Positions 21,649 to 30,944 of a stretch of DNA of 52,963 bases are shown piece after piece. Origin of the DNA: Methylococcus sp. (GTDB lineage Bacteria; Pseudomonadota; Gammaproteobacteria; Methylococcales; Methylococcaceae); contig JAQTYA010000013.1 of the NCBI GenBank assembly GCA_028688525.1, positions 1 to 52,963 of the forward strand, in the 5' to 3' direction. Positions within the stretch are counted from its first letter, which is position 1. Each line of letters opens with the position of its first letter. Below the pieces are notes generated by a model, which searched no databases, was not told where the DNA came from, and saw only the letters and a list, made by a program, of their open reading frames with translations. A program made the translations under genes and the position numbers.

Positions 21649-22185
21649 ATGCAAGAACGTCCATCCTACGAGGACATCCAGGCAATATTCCTTAACCACC
21701 GTATCCCAGCCAGCGCTGCTGAGGCCCACGGTGTGCTGGCAGGGCTTTTGTGCGTCGACGGTCGGCTTGATTGCCAACAATGGTTGAGCACCGTATTCGG
21801 CGACGACAAGGCCGTGCTGAATTCGGATGAACAAGCCGCTTGCGAAAATCTATGCAATCGTACGCGCGAACAGTTGGACGCTTTCGATTTCAGTTTCGAA
21901 TTGTGCTTGCCGGACGACGACCATCCGATGAGCGACCGCGCACAGGCGCTGAGCGAATGGTGCCAGGGCTTTCTGTATGGCCTGGGTTACAAGCTGGGCG
22001 GCAGCGACTGGCCCGGCGAATGCACTGAAGTGCTCGACGACATTCTTCAGCTTTCCCGCCTCGATGCCGAGCATGCCGACGAAACCGACGAAGAGGCTTA
22101 CGCCGAGTTGACCGAGTTCGTCCGGGCCGGAGCGCAACTCGTCCGCAGCGAATTCGAGCAGAACGCCGCTCCCCAGCTTCACTGA
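21649..22185 (+). CDS. ygfB: YgfB-family (UPF0149) protein
   Basis: 178 residues of the UPF0149 family. Clear signatures are AEAHGVLAGLLC near residue 25, LCLPDDDHPMSDRAQALSEWCQGFLYGLG in the middle and the acidic C-terminal half with DEEAYAELTEFVRAGAQL. YgfB in pseudomonads has been linked to repression of cell-wall recycling and beta-lactam response genes; whether that holds here is unknown. First gene of ygfB-pepP-ubiH, eight bases before pepP. Confidence 0.9.
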   Translation: MQERPSYEDIQAIFLNHRIPASAAEAHGVLAGLLCVDGRLDCQQWLSTVFGDDKAVLNSDEQAACENLCNRTREQLDAFDFSFELCLPDDDHPMSDRAQALSEWCQGFLYGLGYKLGGSDWPGECTEVLDDILQLSRLDAEHADETDEEAYAELTEFVRAGAQLVRSEFEQNAAPQLH

Positions 22186-22193
22186 GTCCTTCC

Positions 22194-23504
22194 ATGTTGC
22201 CTCTGTCCGAATTCCAACAGCGCCGCCGCCGTCTGCTCAAACGCATGAAGAAACGGAGCGTCGCCCTGATCGCCGGTGCGCCCGCCGCGGTGCGCAACCG
22301 CGACGTCGAGTTCCCCTACCGCCAGGATAGCGACTTCGCCTATCTTACCGGCTTCGCCGAGCCGGAGTCGCTGGCGGTGTTCATTCCTGGCCGGAAAGAG
22401 GGCGAATTCGTGCTGTTCTGCCGCGAATTCGATGCCAAGATGGCCATCTGGGTAGGACGCAGCGCGGGGATCGAGGGGGCTCGCGAGGTGTTCGGAGCGG
22501 ACGAGGCGTATCCGATCGCCGAACTCGACGCGGTGCTTCCTGGCCTCCTGGAAAACCATGAAACCGTGTATTACCCGATCGGGCATCAGTCCGAATTCGA
22601 TGCCCAGGTGATGCGGGCGATCAACAACATCCGTAGCCGGGCGCGCAGCGGGGTCGGTGTGCCGGAACAGTTCGTCTCCCTCGATAAGCTTTTGCACGAG
22701 CTGCGGCTGTTCAAATCGGAGCGAGAGACTGCTCTGATGCGGCGGGCTGCCGAAGTGTCCGCCGAGGCGCACAAGCGGGCCATGCAGGCCTGCCGGCCCG
22801 GCATGTACGAGTACCAGATCGAGGCGGAAATCCTGCACGAATTCACCCGCCACGGCATGCGTTCGCCCGCCTATCCCAGCATCGTTGCTGGCGGCAACAA
22901 CGCGTGCACGCTGCACTACACCGCCAACGACGCGATCCTGCGCGACGGCGATCTGCTGCTGATCGACGCAGGCGCCGAGCACGACCACTACGCCGCCGAC
23001 ATCACCCGGACCTTCCCGGTCAACGGCCGCTTCAGCGAAGCCCAGCGCGAGCTGTACGAACTGGTGCTGGAGGCGCAGCAGGCGGCGATAGCCGAGGTCA
23101 AGCCGGGCAAGCGCTGGAACGATCCGCACGATGCCGCCGTGCGGGTACTGACGAAAGGTCTGGCTGCCTTGGGGCTGCTTGACGGTAAACCCGCCAAGCT
23201 CATCAAGAGCGAAGCCTACAAGAAGTTCTACATGCACCGGACCGGCCATTGGTTAGGTTTGGACGTTCACGACGTGGGCGAATACAAGGCAGGCGGCGAC
23301 TGGCGCAAGCTGGAGCCGGGCATGGTGCTCACGGTCGAGCCGGGGCTCTACGTGCCGGAGGACTGTGAGGACGCCGATCCGCGCTTCCGCGGCATCGGCA
23401 TCCGCATCGAGGACGACGTCCTCGTCACCCCGGACGGCTGCGAGGCCCTTACCTCCGGCGTGCCCAAGACGGTCGCCGAGATTGAAGCGCTGATGCGGCC
23501 ATGA
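22194..23504 (+). CDS. pepP: Xaa-Pro aminopeptidase P
   Basis: 436 residues. Removes N-terminal residues next to proline. The N-terminal creatinase-like domain (PYRQDSDFAYLTGFAEPESLAVF) is followed by the pita-bread metallopeptidase domain. Di-metal ligands are visible: the Asp pair in LLIDAGAEHDHYAADITRTFP, the His in MHRTGHWLGLDVHDVG, and the two Glu in VLTVEPGLYVP and GIGIRIEDDVLVT. Its last bases overlap the ubiH start (ATGA), so the two are coupled. Confidence 0.95.
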   Translation: MLPLSEFQQRRRRLLKRMKKRSVALIAGAPAAVRNRDVEFPYRQDSDFAYLTGFAEPESLAVFIPGRKEGEFVLFCREFDAKMAIWVGRSAGIEGAREVFGADEAYPIAELDAVLPGLLENHETVYYPIGHQSEFDAQVMRAINNIRSRARSGVGVPEQFVSLDKLLHELRLFKSERETALMRRAAEVSAEAHKRAMQACRPGMYEYQIEAEILHEFTRHGMRSPAYPSIVAGGNNACTLHYTANDAILRDGDLLLIDAGAEHDHYAADITRTFPVNGRFSEAQRELYELVLEAQQAAIAEVKPGKRWNDPHDAAVRVLTKGLAALGLLDGKPAKLIKSEAYKKFYMHRTGHWLGLDVHDVGEYKAGGDWRKLEPGMVLTVEPGLYVPEDCEDADPRFRGIGIRIEDDVLVTPDGCEALTSGVPKTVAEIEALMRP

Positions 23505-24706
23505 AAACTTTCGATTACGACGTTCTCATCATCGGCGGCGGCCTGGCCGGCGGCAGCCTTGCGCTGGCCTTGGCCGGTTCACCGCTCAAGGTGGCAGTGG
23601 TGGAAAGCGGCACCGAATCCGAACGCCAGGCGGCCCCCGCCGGCGCGCGCGCGCTGGCGTTGGCTCGCGGCACCGCCCGGATTCTCGAGACGTTGGGCGT
23701 TTGGGCTGTGGTCGAGCCGAAAGCCATGCCGATCCGCAACATCCATGTCTCGGACCGCGGCCATTTCGGAAAGACCCGGCTCAGCGCCGAACGCGAAGGC
23801 GTCGCCGCCTTAGGGTATGTGGTCACGGCGCGCGATGTCGAGGAGGCGGTAGCCGGCGCCCTGCATTCCGGAACGGTCGAGCTGATCCAGCCGGCCCGCC
23901 TGATCGGGCTGCGGGCCGGGCCGGATTCGGTCCACGTCAGCCTCAAGCGCGGCGAAGAAACCCTGATGTTGTCCGCCCGTCTCGTCGTCGGCGCCGACGG
24001 TAGCGATTCCACTGTCCGCCGGCTGCTGGAAATTCCCCAGATCATTCGCGAATACGAGCAGACTGCCCTGGTATTCGAAGTCGCCACTGAACTCGACCAC
24101 CGCAACGTTGCCTACGAGCGTTTTACCGCCTCCGGCCCGCTGGCCGTGCTGCCGCTCGGGCGGCGGCGCTGCTCCGTGGTATGGACGCTGGCGCCGTCCG
24201 ATGCCGAGGAACTGCGCGTCATGCCCGAAGCAGAATTTTTGGCCCGTCTGCAGCATGCCTTTGGTTATTGGCTGGGAGCGCTGGGGCCGGTCGGGCCGCG
24301 CCAGACTTTTCCGCTCAAGCTGATTCGCGCCGGACGCATGGCTGACGACCGGGTGGTGCTGATCGGCAACGCTATGCACCAGCTCCATCCGGTAGCAGGG
24401 CAGGGCTTCAATCTGGGGCTGCGAGATGCCGCTCAGCTCGCCGAGCGCTTGATCGTAAAGCAGGGGTTCGGCGAGGACGTCGGCGCTCCGGCTTTCCTCC
24501 ATAGCTATGCCGAAGCCCGTCAGCGCGACCTCCGCAATACCGTAGCCTTCACCGACAGCCTGATCCGGCTGTTTTCCAACGATTTCCTACCTCTCGCACT
24601 GGTCCGCAACATCGGATTGTTCGCTCTCGATTGCCTGCCCCCGGCCAAACACCTGCTGGCCCGCCACGCCATGGGCTTAGCTGAGCGCCTGCCCCGCTTT
24701 CATTGA
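23501..24706 (+). CDS. ubiH: 2-octaprenyl-6-methoxyphenol hydroxylase (ubiquinone synthesis)
   Basis: 401 residues. FAD monooxygenase adding a ring hydroxyl in ubiquinone synthesis. The FAD site is VLIIGGGLAGGSLALALAG at the N-terminus, the second motif is VVGADGSDSTVRR near 165, and the third is VLIGNAMHQLHPVAGQGFNLGLRDAAQLAE near 290. Position after pepP is the conserved ubiH location; ubiI, which follows in E. coli, is absent here, replaced by pntA. Confidence 0.93.
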   Translation: MKTFDYDVLIIGGGLAGGSLALALAGSPLKVAVVESGTESERQAAPAGARALALARGTARILETLGVWAVVEPKAMPIRNIHVSDRGHFGKTRLSAEREGVAALGYVVTARDVEEAVAGALHSGTVELIQPARLIGLRAGPDSVHVSLKRGEETLMLSARLVVGADGSDSTVRRLLEIPQIIREYEQTALVFEVATELDHRNVAYERFTASGPLAVLPLGRRRCSVVWTLAPSDAEELRVMPEAEFLARLQHAFGYWLGALGPVGPRQTFPLKLIRAGRMADDRVVLIGNAMHQLHPVAGQGFNLGLRDAAQLAERLIVKQGFGEDVGAPAFLHSYAEARQRDLRNTVAFTDSLIRLFSNDFLPLALVRNIGLFALDCLPPAKHLLARHAMGLAERLPRFH

Positions 24707-24727
24707 ATCGCCCCATTCGGAAAAAGG

Positions 24728-24756
24728 TTGACCCGGCCTTGCTTTGCCGGTATTAA
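24728..24756 (+). promoter_or_regulatory. Sigma-70 type promoter for pntAB
   Basis: TTGACC (24728-24733) and TATTAA (24751-24756) are spaced by 17 bp. It would start transcription near 24763, at the first base of the hairpin below, leaving a 150-base leader before pntA. Confidence 0.65.
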
Positions 24757-24761
24757 AGACA

Positions 24762-24787
24762 CGGGCGCTCGGCGCCCGTTTGCTTTT
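24762..24787 (+). terminator. Hairpin after ubiH, at the presumed pntA transcript start
   Basis: CGGGCGC (24762-24768) pairs with GCGCCCG (24772-24778) over a three-base loop and is followed by TTTGCTTTT. It looks like the ubiH terminator, yet it lies just downstream of the promoter at 24728. Confidence 0.75.
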
Positions 24788-24911
24788 GTCAATCCAGCCT
24801 CGTGAGATGGGTTGTTTCCTCCGGGTAACGGTTTGTCGTTCTTTGCGTTGAGCGATCAGGCGTCCGCGTGGGGCCCGTCTCCCAATCAAATAGGGATAAG
24901 GAGCGGCTTGC

Positions 24912-26450
24912 ATGCGAATAGGAATACCGAAGGAAACATTTCCCGGGGAGCGCCGGGTAGCGACCACACCGGAAGTGGCCGAGAAGATCAAGAAGCTTGG
25001 ATTCGAGGTCGCCGTCGAAACTGGAGCCGGGGACGCGGCGAATTTTTCCGACGACGTATTCCGCGAGGCGGGTATCGAGATCGTGCCCAACGCGACCGAC
25101 CTGTGGGCAGGTGCGGATATCGTGCTCAAGGTGCGCGCGCCCTCGTCCGCCGAAGTCGAATTGATGCGGAAGGGGGGATGCTTGGTCAGTTTCATCTGGC
25201 CGGCCCAGAACTCCGAACTCATGGACAAACTAGCCGCTACCGGCGGAACCGTGTTGGCCATGGACAGCGTGCCGCGGATTTCCAGGGCGCAGAAACTCGA
25301 TGCCCTGAGCTCCATGGCGAATATCGCCGGCTACCGTGCGGTGATCGAAGCGGCCCATCATTTCGGCCGCTTTTTTTGCGGCCAGGTGACGGCGGCCGGT
25401 AAGGTGCCGCCGGCCAAGGTCTTTGTCATCGGCGCCGGAGTGGCGGGACTTGCCGCAATCGGCGCCGCCGGTGGGCTGGGCGCCATCGTTCGCGCCAACG
25501 ATACCCGGCCGGAAGTGAAGGATCAGGTCAAGTCAATGGGCGCCGAGTTCGTCGAGGTGGAATACCAGGAGGAGGGCACGGGCGTCGGCGGCTATGCCAA
25601 GATCATGAGCGAAGGCTATCAGAAGGCCCAGGCCGATATGATCGCCCGCCAGGCCATGGACGTCGACGTCATCGTCACCACCGCCCTGATTCCCGGCAAG
25701 CCTGCGCCCAAGCTGATCACCGTCGGCATGGTCAAATCCATGAGACCGGGCAGCGTGATCGTCGATATGGCCGCCGAACAGGGCGGCAACTGCGAGCTGA
25801 CCGTCCCCGGCGAGGTCGTGGTGCGCCACGACGTCACCATCATCGGCTATACCGACCTGCCCAGCCGCCTGGCTCGGCAGTCCAGCACACTCTACGCCAC
25901 CAACCTGCTGCGTTTGCTCGAAGAGCTGTGCCCGCAGAAGGATGGCAATGCGGTGGTGGACATGGACGACGAAGTGATCCGCGGCGCCACGGTGGTCAAG
26001 GACGGCACCATCACTTGGCCGCCTCCGCCGCCCAAGATCAGCGCGGCGGCTCCGCAGATGGCCACGGCCGCGCCGCCGGTCGTAGCCGAAAAGAAGCCGC
26101 TGCTGCCGGCCTGGGCCCGGACTGGTCTAGGCATCGGGAGCGGCGCATTGATCTTCTATCTGATCGGGGCCAACGCTCCGGCTGACTTCATGGAACATTT
26201 CACCGTGTTCGTGCTGGCCTGCTTCGTCGGCTACATGGTGATCTGGAACGTGACGCCAGCGCTGCATACGCCCTTGATGAGCGTCACCAACGCCATCTCT
26301 AGCATCATCGCGATCGGCGCGCTGATCCAGATTTCCTCTCCCGGCACGCTGATCCTGGCGCTGGCAGGGTTAGCCATCGCCCTGACGGCGGTCAACATGG
26401 CGGGCGGATTCTGGGTGACTCAGCGCATGCTGCGCATGTTCAGAAGATAA
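24912..26450 (+). CDS. pntA: NAD(P)+ transhydrogenase subunit alpha
   Basis: 512 residues. With PntB it forms the proton-translocating transhydrogenase, which uses the proton gradient to reduce NADP+ with NADH. The NAD(H)-binding domain I has GIPKETFPGERRVATTPE at the start, VIGAGVAGLAAIGAAGGLGAIVRANDTRP near 175 and the mobile loop before GYTDLPSRLA. The C-terminal 120 residues carry several membrane helices, so this is the single-chain alpha form of E. coli type. An NADPH source of this kind suits an organism making biomass from C1 compounds or CO2. pntB follows after 18 bases. Confidence 0.95.
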   Translation: MRIGIPKETFPGERRVATTPEVAEKIKKLGFEVAVETGAGDAANFSDDVFREAGIEIVPNATDLWAGADIVLKVRAPSSAEVELMRKGGCLVSFIWPAQNSELMDKLAATGGTVLAMDSVPRISRAQKLDALSSMANIAGYRAVIEAAHHFGRFFCGQVTAAGKVPPAKVFVIGAGVAGLAAIGAAGGLGAIVRANDTRPEVKDQVKSMGAEFVEVEYQEEGTGVGGYAKIMSEGYQKAQADMIARQAMDVDVIVTTALIPGKPAPKLITVGMVKSMRPGSVIVDMAAEQGGNCELTVPGEVVVRHDVTIIGYTDLPSRLARQSSTLYATNLLRLLEELCPQKDGNAVVDMDDEVIRGATVVKDGTITWPPPPPKISAAAPQMATAAPPVVAEKKPLLPAWARTGLGIGSGALIFYLIGANAPADFMEHFTVFVLACFVGYMVIWNVTPALHTPLMSVTNAISSIIAIGALIQISSPGTLILALAGLAIALTAVNMAGGFWVTQRMLRMFRR

Positions 26451-26468
26451 CAAGGACGGGAGAAGATC

Positions 26469-27866
26469 ATGTCTGAAGGTTTGGTTACGGTCGCGTACAT
26501 CGGCGCGACCATCCTGTTCATCCTCAGTCTGGGCGGGCTGAGCCATCCGGAAACGGCAAGGCGAGGGAATTTCTACGGCATTGCGGGCATGGCCATCGCC
26601 ATCGTGGCGACCTTGCTGGGGCCGAAAGTCACCAGCTACGTGCCGATCCTGATCGCCATGCTGGTTGGCGGCAGTGTCGGCGTGTTCGCCGCGATCAAGG
26701 TCAAGATGACCGAGATGCCGGAACTGGTCGCGCTCATGCACAGCCTGGTCGGCCTCGCGGCAGCCCTGGTCGGTTTCGCCAACTACTTCGATCCGAGCGC
26801 GCACTTCAGCGGCGTTGAGAAGACCATCCACGAATCGGAAATCTACATTGGGATACTGATCGGCGCAGTGACCTTTTCCGGATCGGTCATCGCCTTCGGC
26901 AAGCTGTCCGGCAAGATCAGCGGCAAGCCGATGCTGATACCGGGGCGTCACTGGTTCAACTTAGGGTTATTGATCGCCGTCTTCGTGGTCGGCAAGCAGT
27001 TTCTCGGCGCCGATTCGGCCGCAACCGGCGTCGTGCCTTTAGGCATCATGACCGGGATTGCTCTGCTGTTCGGCATCCACATGGTCATGGCGATCGGCGG
27101 TGCCGACATGCCCGTGGTCGTGTCCATGCTCAATAGCTATTCGGGCTGGGCTGCATCGGCCACTGGCTTCATGCTGTCTAACGACCTCCTGATCGTCACC
27201 GGCGCCCTGGTGGGCTCTTCCGGCGCAATCCTGTCCTACATCATGTGCCGGGCCATGAACCGCCATTTTTTTGCGGTGATTGCCGGGGGGTTCGGAACCG
27301 AGGGCGGTACCGCTGCGACGGGGGCAAAGCCGGAGGGCGAGGTGCAGCCTATCGGCGCCGAGGAAACTGCCGAACTGCTGCGCAGCGCCCGCAACGTGGT
27401 CCTAGTGCCGGGCTACGGCATGGCCGTGGCGCAGGCTCAGCACACGGTGTATGAAATCACTAAGCACCTGCGCGACAAGGGCGTCAACGTGCGTTTCGCC
27501 ATCCATCCGGTGGCCGGCCGCATGCCTGGGCACATGAACGTGCTGCTGGCCGAAGCCAAGGTGCCTTACGACATCGTGCTGGAAATGGACGAGATCAACG
27601 AGGACTTCCCGGAAACCGACGTGGCGATGGTCATCGGCGCCAACGACATCGTCAATCCGGGTGCCCAGGAAGATCCCAACAGCCCCATTGCCGGCATGCC
27701 GGTGTTGGAGGTCTGGAAGGCAGGCACTTCCGTCGTCATGAAGCGTTCTATGGCGTCCGGCTATGCCGGCGTCGACAACCCGCTGTTCTATAAGGAGAAC
27801 AACCGGATGCTGTTCGGCGACGCCAAGAAAATGCTGGATGAGGTGTTGCAGCATTTGCGGGGGTAA
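26469..27866 (+). CDS. pntB: NAD(P)+ transhydrogenase subunit beta
   Basis: 465 residues. The first 260 form the membrane proton channel (eight or nine hydrophobic helices; [31 protein letters not shown] is the conserved core). The C-terminal NADP-binding domain III has [13 protein letters not shown], the [23 protein letters not shown] loop, [14 protein letters not shown] and [17 protein letters not shown] good terminator follows ten bases after the stop. Confidence 0.96.
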   Translation: MSEGLVTVAYIGATILFILSLGGLSHPETARRGNFYGIAGMAIAIVATLLGPKVTSYVPILIAMLVGGSVGVFAAIKVKMTEMPELVALMHSLVGLAAALVGFANYFDPSAHFSGVEKTIHESEIYIGILIGAVTFSGSVIAFGKLSGKISGKPMLIPGRHWFNLGLLIAVFVVGKQFLGADSAATGVVPLGIMTGIALLFGIHMVMAIGGADMPVVVSMLNSYSGWAASATGFMLSNDLLIVTGALVGSSGAILSYIMCRAMNRHFFAVIAGGFGTEGGTAATGAKPEGEVQPIGAEETAELLRSARNVVLVPGYGMAVAQAQHTVYEITKHLRDKGVNVRFAIHPVAGRMPGHMNVLLAEAKVPYDIVLEMDEINEDFPETDVAMVIGANDIVNPGAQEDPNSPIAGMPVLEVWKAGTSVVMKRSMASGYAGVDNPLFYKENNRMLFGDAKKMLDEVLQHLRG

Positions 27867-27875
27867 CCTGCGAGG

Positions 27876-27905
27876 CGCGGGGTTGAATCTTTCGCCCCGC
27901 GTTTT
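27876..27905 (+). terminator. Rho-independent terminator after pntB
   Basis: CGCGGGG (27876-27882) pairs with CCCCGCG (27895-27901) over a 12-base loop, followed by TTTT. Confidence 0.75.
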
Positions 27906-27928
27906 CCGATCCAACGAGGTTTGTGTGT

Positions 27929-28363
27929 GTGAACTCTAATCTTTACGACAGCGATTATTTCGGCTGGACGCAGCAACAGGCCGAATTGCTCAAATCCGGC
28001 CGTTTCTCGGAGCTGGATACCGAACACCTGTGCGAAGAAATCGAGGCTATGGGCCGCAGTTCGCCGCTGCAGCTGATCCGGCATCTCGAAGTGCTGCTGG
28101 CACATCTGCTGACATGGCGCTACCAACCCGAGTTTCACGGCGTGCGCTGGGCCGCAGCCATACTCGAGCAGCGCCGGCGGCTCATCAAAATGCTGGATGC
28201 CAATCCCAGCTTGAAGCCGGCTCTCCATAGCTGCTTTCTGGAAACTTACGACAACGCTCGCTTCAGCGCGGTCATGGAAACGGGGCTGACCTTGGAGGTG
28301 TTCCCGGTACATCCCCCTTTTAATTTAGTGGATGCGCTAGATCCGGATTATTTACCCGATTGA
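27929..28363 (+). CDS. DUF29 family protein
   Basis: 144 residues. The pattern YDSDYFGWTQQQAELLKSGRFSELDTEHLCEEIEAMG at the N-terminus and LAHLLTWRYQPE further on is characteristic of DUF29, a helical family common in cyanobacteria and proteobacteria with unknown role. Four overlapping GTG codons could start it; 27929 is chosen because GAGG lies nine bases upstream. It is a monocistronic gene after the pntB terminator. Confidence 0.85.
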   Translation: MNSNLYDSDYFGWTQQQAELLKSGRFSELDTEHLCEEIEAMGRSSPLQLIRHLEVLLAHLLTWRYQPEFHGVRWAAAILEQRRRLIKMLDANPSLKPALHSCFLETYDNARFSAVMETGLTLEVFPVHPPFNLVDALDPDYLPD

Positions 28364-28541
28364 ATCCGCCGATTCGCAGATTTAATCGGTTACTTCACGC
28401 GTTGCGGATATTCTGTTTGGGGCCTATAGTCGAGAGGCGTGGTTGTATTAACGGGGATGGGGCCCGCTCACGCAAGCGACCTACCGGCCAAGGGATGCAC
28501 GAGCGCCGATTCGTGAAGTTCGCAATAGAGGAGACGCAGCC

Positions 28542-29192
28542 GTGTTCAAGAAAATCCTTCATACCCTCGCTTTTCTGAGCCTTTCGATTTCATTGGCGCT
28601 GACGCCGCTGGCGGCCCGAGCGGCGGAACCAAACGGGCTCTATACTCCGAGCGGCCCTATGGCGCTGAAATTGGATGTACCCGGCATCATCAACATTTCC
28701 GTCAGCAGTCCGAATGTGGGCGTCTTGGGCGGATTGCTGGGCTTGGCGTTCGAATTCGATCCGCCGGCAAGCACTCCAAACAACTTCGTGATGACGATCA
28801 ACAATCCGCTCGACAGCAGCACTCCCATCCAATTGCGCGGGACCTGGTCGATGCTTACCGCCTCTAAATTCTCGGTCGACATGAACTTCCAGGGCTTGAT
28901 CGCCCTAATCGAGCAACTTGGCGGTACGGTGACGGTCACTAGCAATTCGTTTACGGGCAAGGTATTGGCTACCGGTAACATCAAGGGTGCTTATGCGCTG
29001 GGCGTAAGGATTTCCATCATGGGTATTTCGATCAAGCTCAAGATTTCCGGTTCCTATGTCGGCAAGCCTGCTGTGATGATCAGTTCTCAGACAGGAGAGT
29101 TGGGAAGTCCGGCATCGTCTTCCAATACTATTTCTCTGGACCAGTTTATTCTTGGGTTGGTAGAAAAAATCCGGCAGCAAAAGCTTCAATAG
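28542..29192 (+). CDS. Exported protein of unknown function
   Basis: 216 residues from a GTG with GAGGAG eight bases upstream. A clear signal peptide (cleavage near ARAAEP) precedes a beta-rich body: LKLDVPGIINISVSSP, FEFDPP, MTINNPLDSSTPIQLRGTWSM, then GTVTVTSNSFTGKVLATGNIKG. Ser/Thr/Asn-rich composition and regular strands suggest a secreted beta structure. I do not recognise a family. GC content looks lower than in the neighbouring core genes. A 178-bp leader without a gene lies upstream. Confidence 0.65.
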   Translation: MFKKILHTLAFLSLSISLALTPLAARAAEPNGLYTPSGPMALKLDVPGIINISVSSPNVGVLGGLLGLAFEFDPPASTPNNFVMTINNPLDSSTPIQLRGTWSMLTASKFSVDMNFQGLIALIEQLGGTVTVTSNSFTGKVLATGNIKGAYALGVRISIMGISIKLKISGSYVGKPAVMISSQTGELGSPASSSNTISLDQFILGLVEKIRQQKLQ

Positions 29193-29222
29193 CGGCGAAT
29201 ATTGCCGTATTTTGAGGTTTAG

Positions 29223-29249
29223 TTCGCGCCCGCTGAAAACGGGCGCGAA
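29223..29249 (+). terminator. Perfect 10-bp hairpin after the exported-protein gene
   Basis: TTCGCGCCCG (29223-29232) and CGGGCGCGAA (29240-29249) pair over a seven-base loop, 30 bases after the stop at 29192. The following T tract is poor, so termination may be incomplete. Confidence 0.55.
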
Positions 29250-29297
29250 TCAGATTGCATTGGTAGTCATTCGATTTCCGCTGTCAATTCATATGCC

Positions 29298-29675
29298 ATG
29301 GAAATACCCAGGGTCCGCCGATGTTTCGCCCAATGTTTCCTGGTCGTCATGCTGGAAGCGGCGACGGGTTGTAGTGCTATTGTCGATCAGTTCAGCGGAC
29401 GCAGCGAGGCCTGCGACATACTACGCACGGGACGGCCAGCGACCGCTAAGATCATCGATGTCGTCGATACCGGAATTACCGTTAATCAGATTTATTTTGT
29501 GATCGAGTTCGTGCTTGAAGTGTATCCGGAAAAGGAAGCCCCTTTTCAAGCGCGCAGCAAAGCCATGATCGATCGCCTCGAAGTGCCGCAGGCTCAGCCC
29601 GGCCGCATCGTACCTGTCAAATACGATCCGCAGCGGCGCGACAGGGTCGCATTGGATTTATGGAATTGCGATTAG
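29298..29675 (+). CDS. Small putative lipoprotein, DUF3592-like
   Basis: 125 residues. A lipobox-like AATGC near residue 25 follows a hydrophobic stretch. The body reads RPATAKIIDVVDTGITVNQ, then VIEFVLEVYPEKEAPF and RIVPVKYDPQRRDRVALD, a pattern seen in DUF3592-like bacterial proteins in which a small beta barrel carries a substrate of unknown nature. Start choice is uncertain; no strong ribosome binding site is seen. Confidence 0.6.
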   Translation: MEIPRVRRCFAQCFLVVMLEAATGCSAIVDQFSGRSEACDILRTGRPATAKIIDVVDTGITVNQIYFVIEFVLEVYPEKEAPFQARSKAMIDRLEVPQAQPGRIVPVKYDPQRRDRVALDLWNCD

Positions 29676-29766
29676 GCGCATCGCTTCGCTGACCACGGTC
29701 CGAGTGCCGTTGCTGCTATCATCGGGGGCTGACGCTTCGTCGATTCCATTTCTCAAGGAGAGTCCA

Positions 29767-30549
29767 ATGACAGGTAGGAACCCCTTTTTGTTCCTGGTTT
29801 GCCTTGGTTTAGGCGCGGTCGTACTCGCCGCTTGCAGTGCGGGCCAGTCCCGTAAAGTTCTGGGCGGCGTGGAGGTTCGCAACGAACAGTTAAGCGCGGT
29901 TCAACCTGTCACGGGCGCACGAACGGTGTACGTGGCGGATTTCGCGCTCGATTCGGATAACATTCAAGGCGATCAGGGTGTGCGGGGGATGGTGCCGGGC
30001 CAATCGCAATCGCAGCGTTCCGGACTGTTGGGCGGGATAGGCCAGCGATTGAGGAATCCGTTCGGTTCTGGCAGCCCCAACGACAAAGCGCGCGAAATCG
30101 TCGATGGCATGGCAACCGAGCTGGTCAAGAGCTTGTCGGAAAGGGGCATAGCTGCCCTACGGATACCGGCGACGACAGGCTCGTTGCCGCGCGACGGCTG
30201 GCTGGTGCAAGGTATGTTCACGGAAGTCGACGAAGGCAGCCGCCTCAAACGGGCGGTGATCGGGTTCGGAGCGGGGGCGACATCCATGGAAGTCCAGGTC
30301 GGTGTGAGCGATCTAGCCGGCAAGGACCCGCGCCAGCCGTTCATCGTGTTCGGCACCGTGAAGGATCCGAGCAAGATGCCGGGTGCCGTGGTGACGATGA
30401 ACCCGTACGTCGCCGCCGCCAAGTTCGTGATGGAAAAGAACGCAACCGGCAAGGACGTCAAGAAGACCGCGGAGCAAATCGTCGGCGAAATCTTGAAATA
30501 CCGCCAGAGGTTCGAAGACGAAGCTAAGGCCAATCAGGCCGTGCGCTGA
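29767..30549 (+). CDS. DUF4410 lipoprotein
   Basis: 260 residues from the ATG at 29767 (AAGGAGAG upstream). The signal peptide ends in a lipobox (VLAAC). The body fits DUF4410: a strand TVYVADFALDSDN, KAREIVDGMATELVKSLSERGIAA, and WLVQGMFTEVDEGSRLKRAVIGFGAGATSMEVQVGVSD. The family is envelope-associated and unstudied. No neighbour suggests a pathway. An earlier in-frame start at 29704 would add 21 residues before the signal peptide and is rejected. Confidence 0.8.
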   Translation: MTGRNPFLFLVCLGLGAVVLAACSAGQSRKVLGGVEVRNEQLSAVQPVTGARTVYVADFALDSDNIQGDQGVRGMVPGQSQSQRSGLLGGIGQRLRNPFGSGSPNDKAREIVDGMATELVKSLSERGIAALRIPATTGSLPRDGWLVQGMFTEVDEGSRLKRAVIGFGAGATSMEVQVGVSDLAGKDPRQPFIVFGTVKDPSKMPGAVVTMNPYVAAAKFVMEKNATGKDVKKTAEQIVGEILKYRQRFEDEAKANQAVR

Positions 30550-30564
30550 GCAGACCGATGGCTT

Positions 30565-30825
30565 TCAGTTGAAGCCGCAGGCGTTAGCGCCGCAGCAAGG
30601 AGCGCCGCTTTGGCAGGGCGGCGCCTCGGGATTTTTGAGGGCGCTGGAACGGACGATGCCGGCGCCGGTGATCAACTTCCTGACCGGGGTATCGAGAGGA
30701 GTATCGCCGGCCGCGACCCCAGCACGATCGCATAATTCGCCCCAGGTCGAGAGCCGCTCCTGCATCGGGTGGCTGACTTCTACGGTCTGGCCATTGGCAT
30801 CACAAATGTAGTCGTATTTCGGCAT
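30565..30825 (-). CDS. FmdB-type small zinc-ribbon protein
   Basis: 86 residues. MPKYDYICDANGQTVEVSHPMQERLSTWGELC at the start is the FmdB/zinc-ribbon layout, but the usual CxxC pair is reduced to single cysteines at 8 and about 32. A Cys-rich tail (PPCQSGAPCCGANACGF) may provide other metal ligands. Members of this family were named for a regulator of formamidase genes; function is generally unknown. It is convergent with the DUF4410 gene. Confidence 0.7.
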   Translation of the reverse strand: MPKYDYICDANGQTVEVSHPMQERLSTWGELCDRAGVAAGDTPLDTPVRKLITGAGIVRSSALKNPEAPPCQSGAPCCGANACGFN

Positions 30826-30944
30826 GTGATTCTCCGTTCAAAGTTCGTTGATGCCGTATTTATAGGGGCTGCAGTCGGAAAACTCAATCCGTTCACCCCC
30901 TGCGCCGAGGGGGCATCATCGATTCATCCTCGGTAGGCGATGCT

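Noticed and set aside
22179..23249. Long minus-strand frame opposite pepP
   Set aside because: Shadow of pepP in GC-rich DNA; His/Gln/Val-rich translation typical of antisense frames.
28440..28530. GEMM-like riboswitch before the exported protein
   Set aside because: ACGCAAGC superficially resembles the core, but the upstream GCAAACC strand and second stem are not there.
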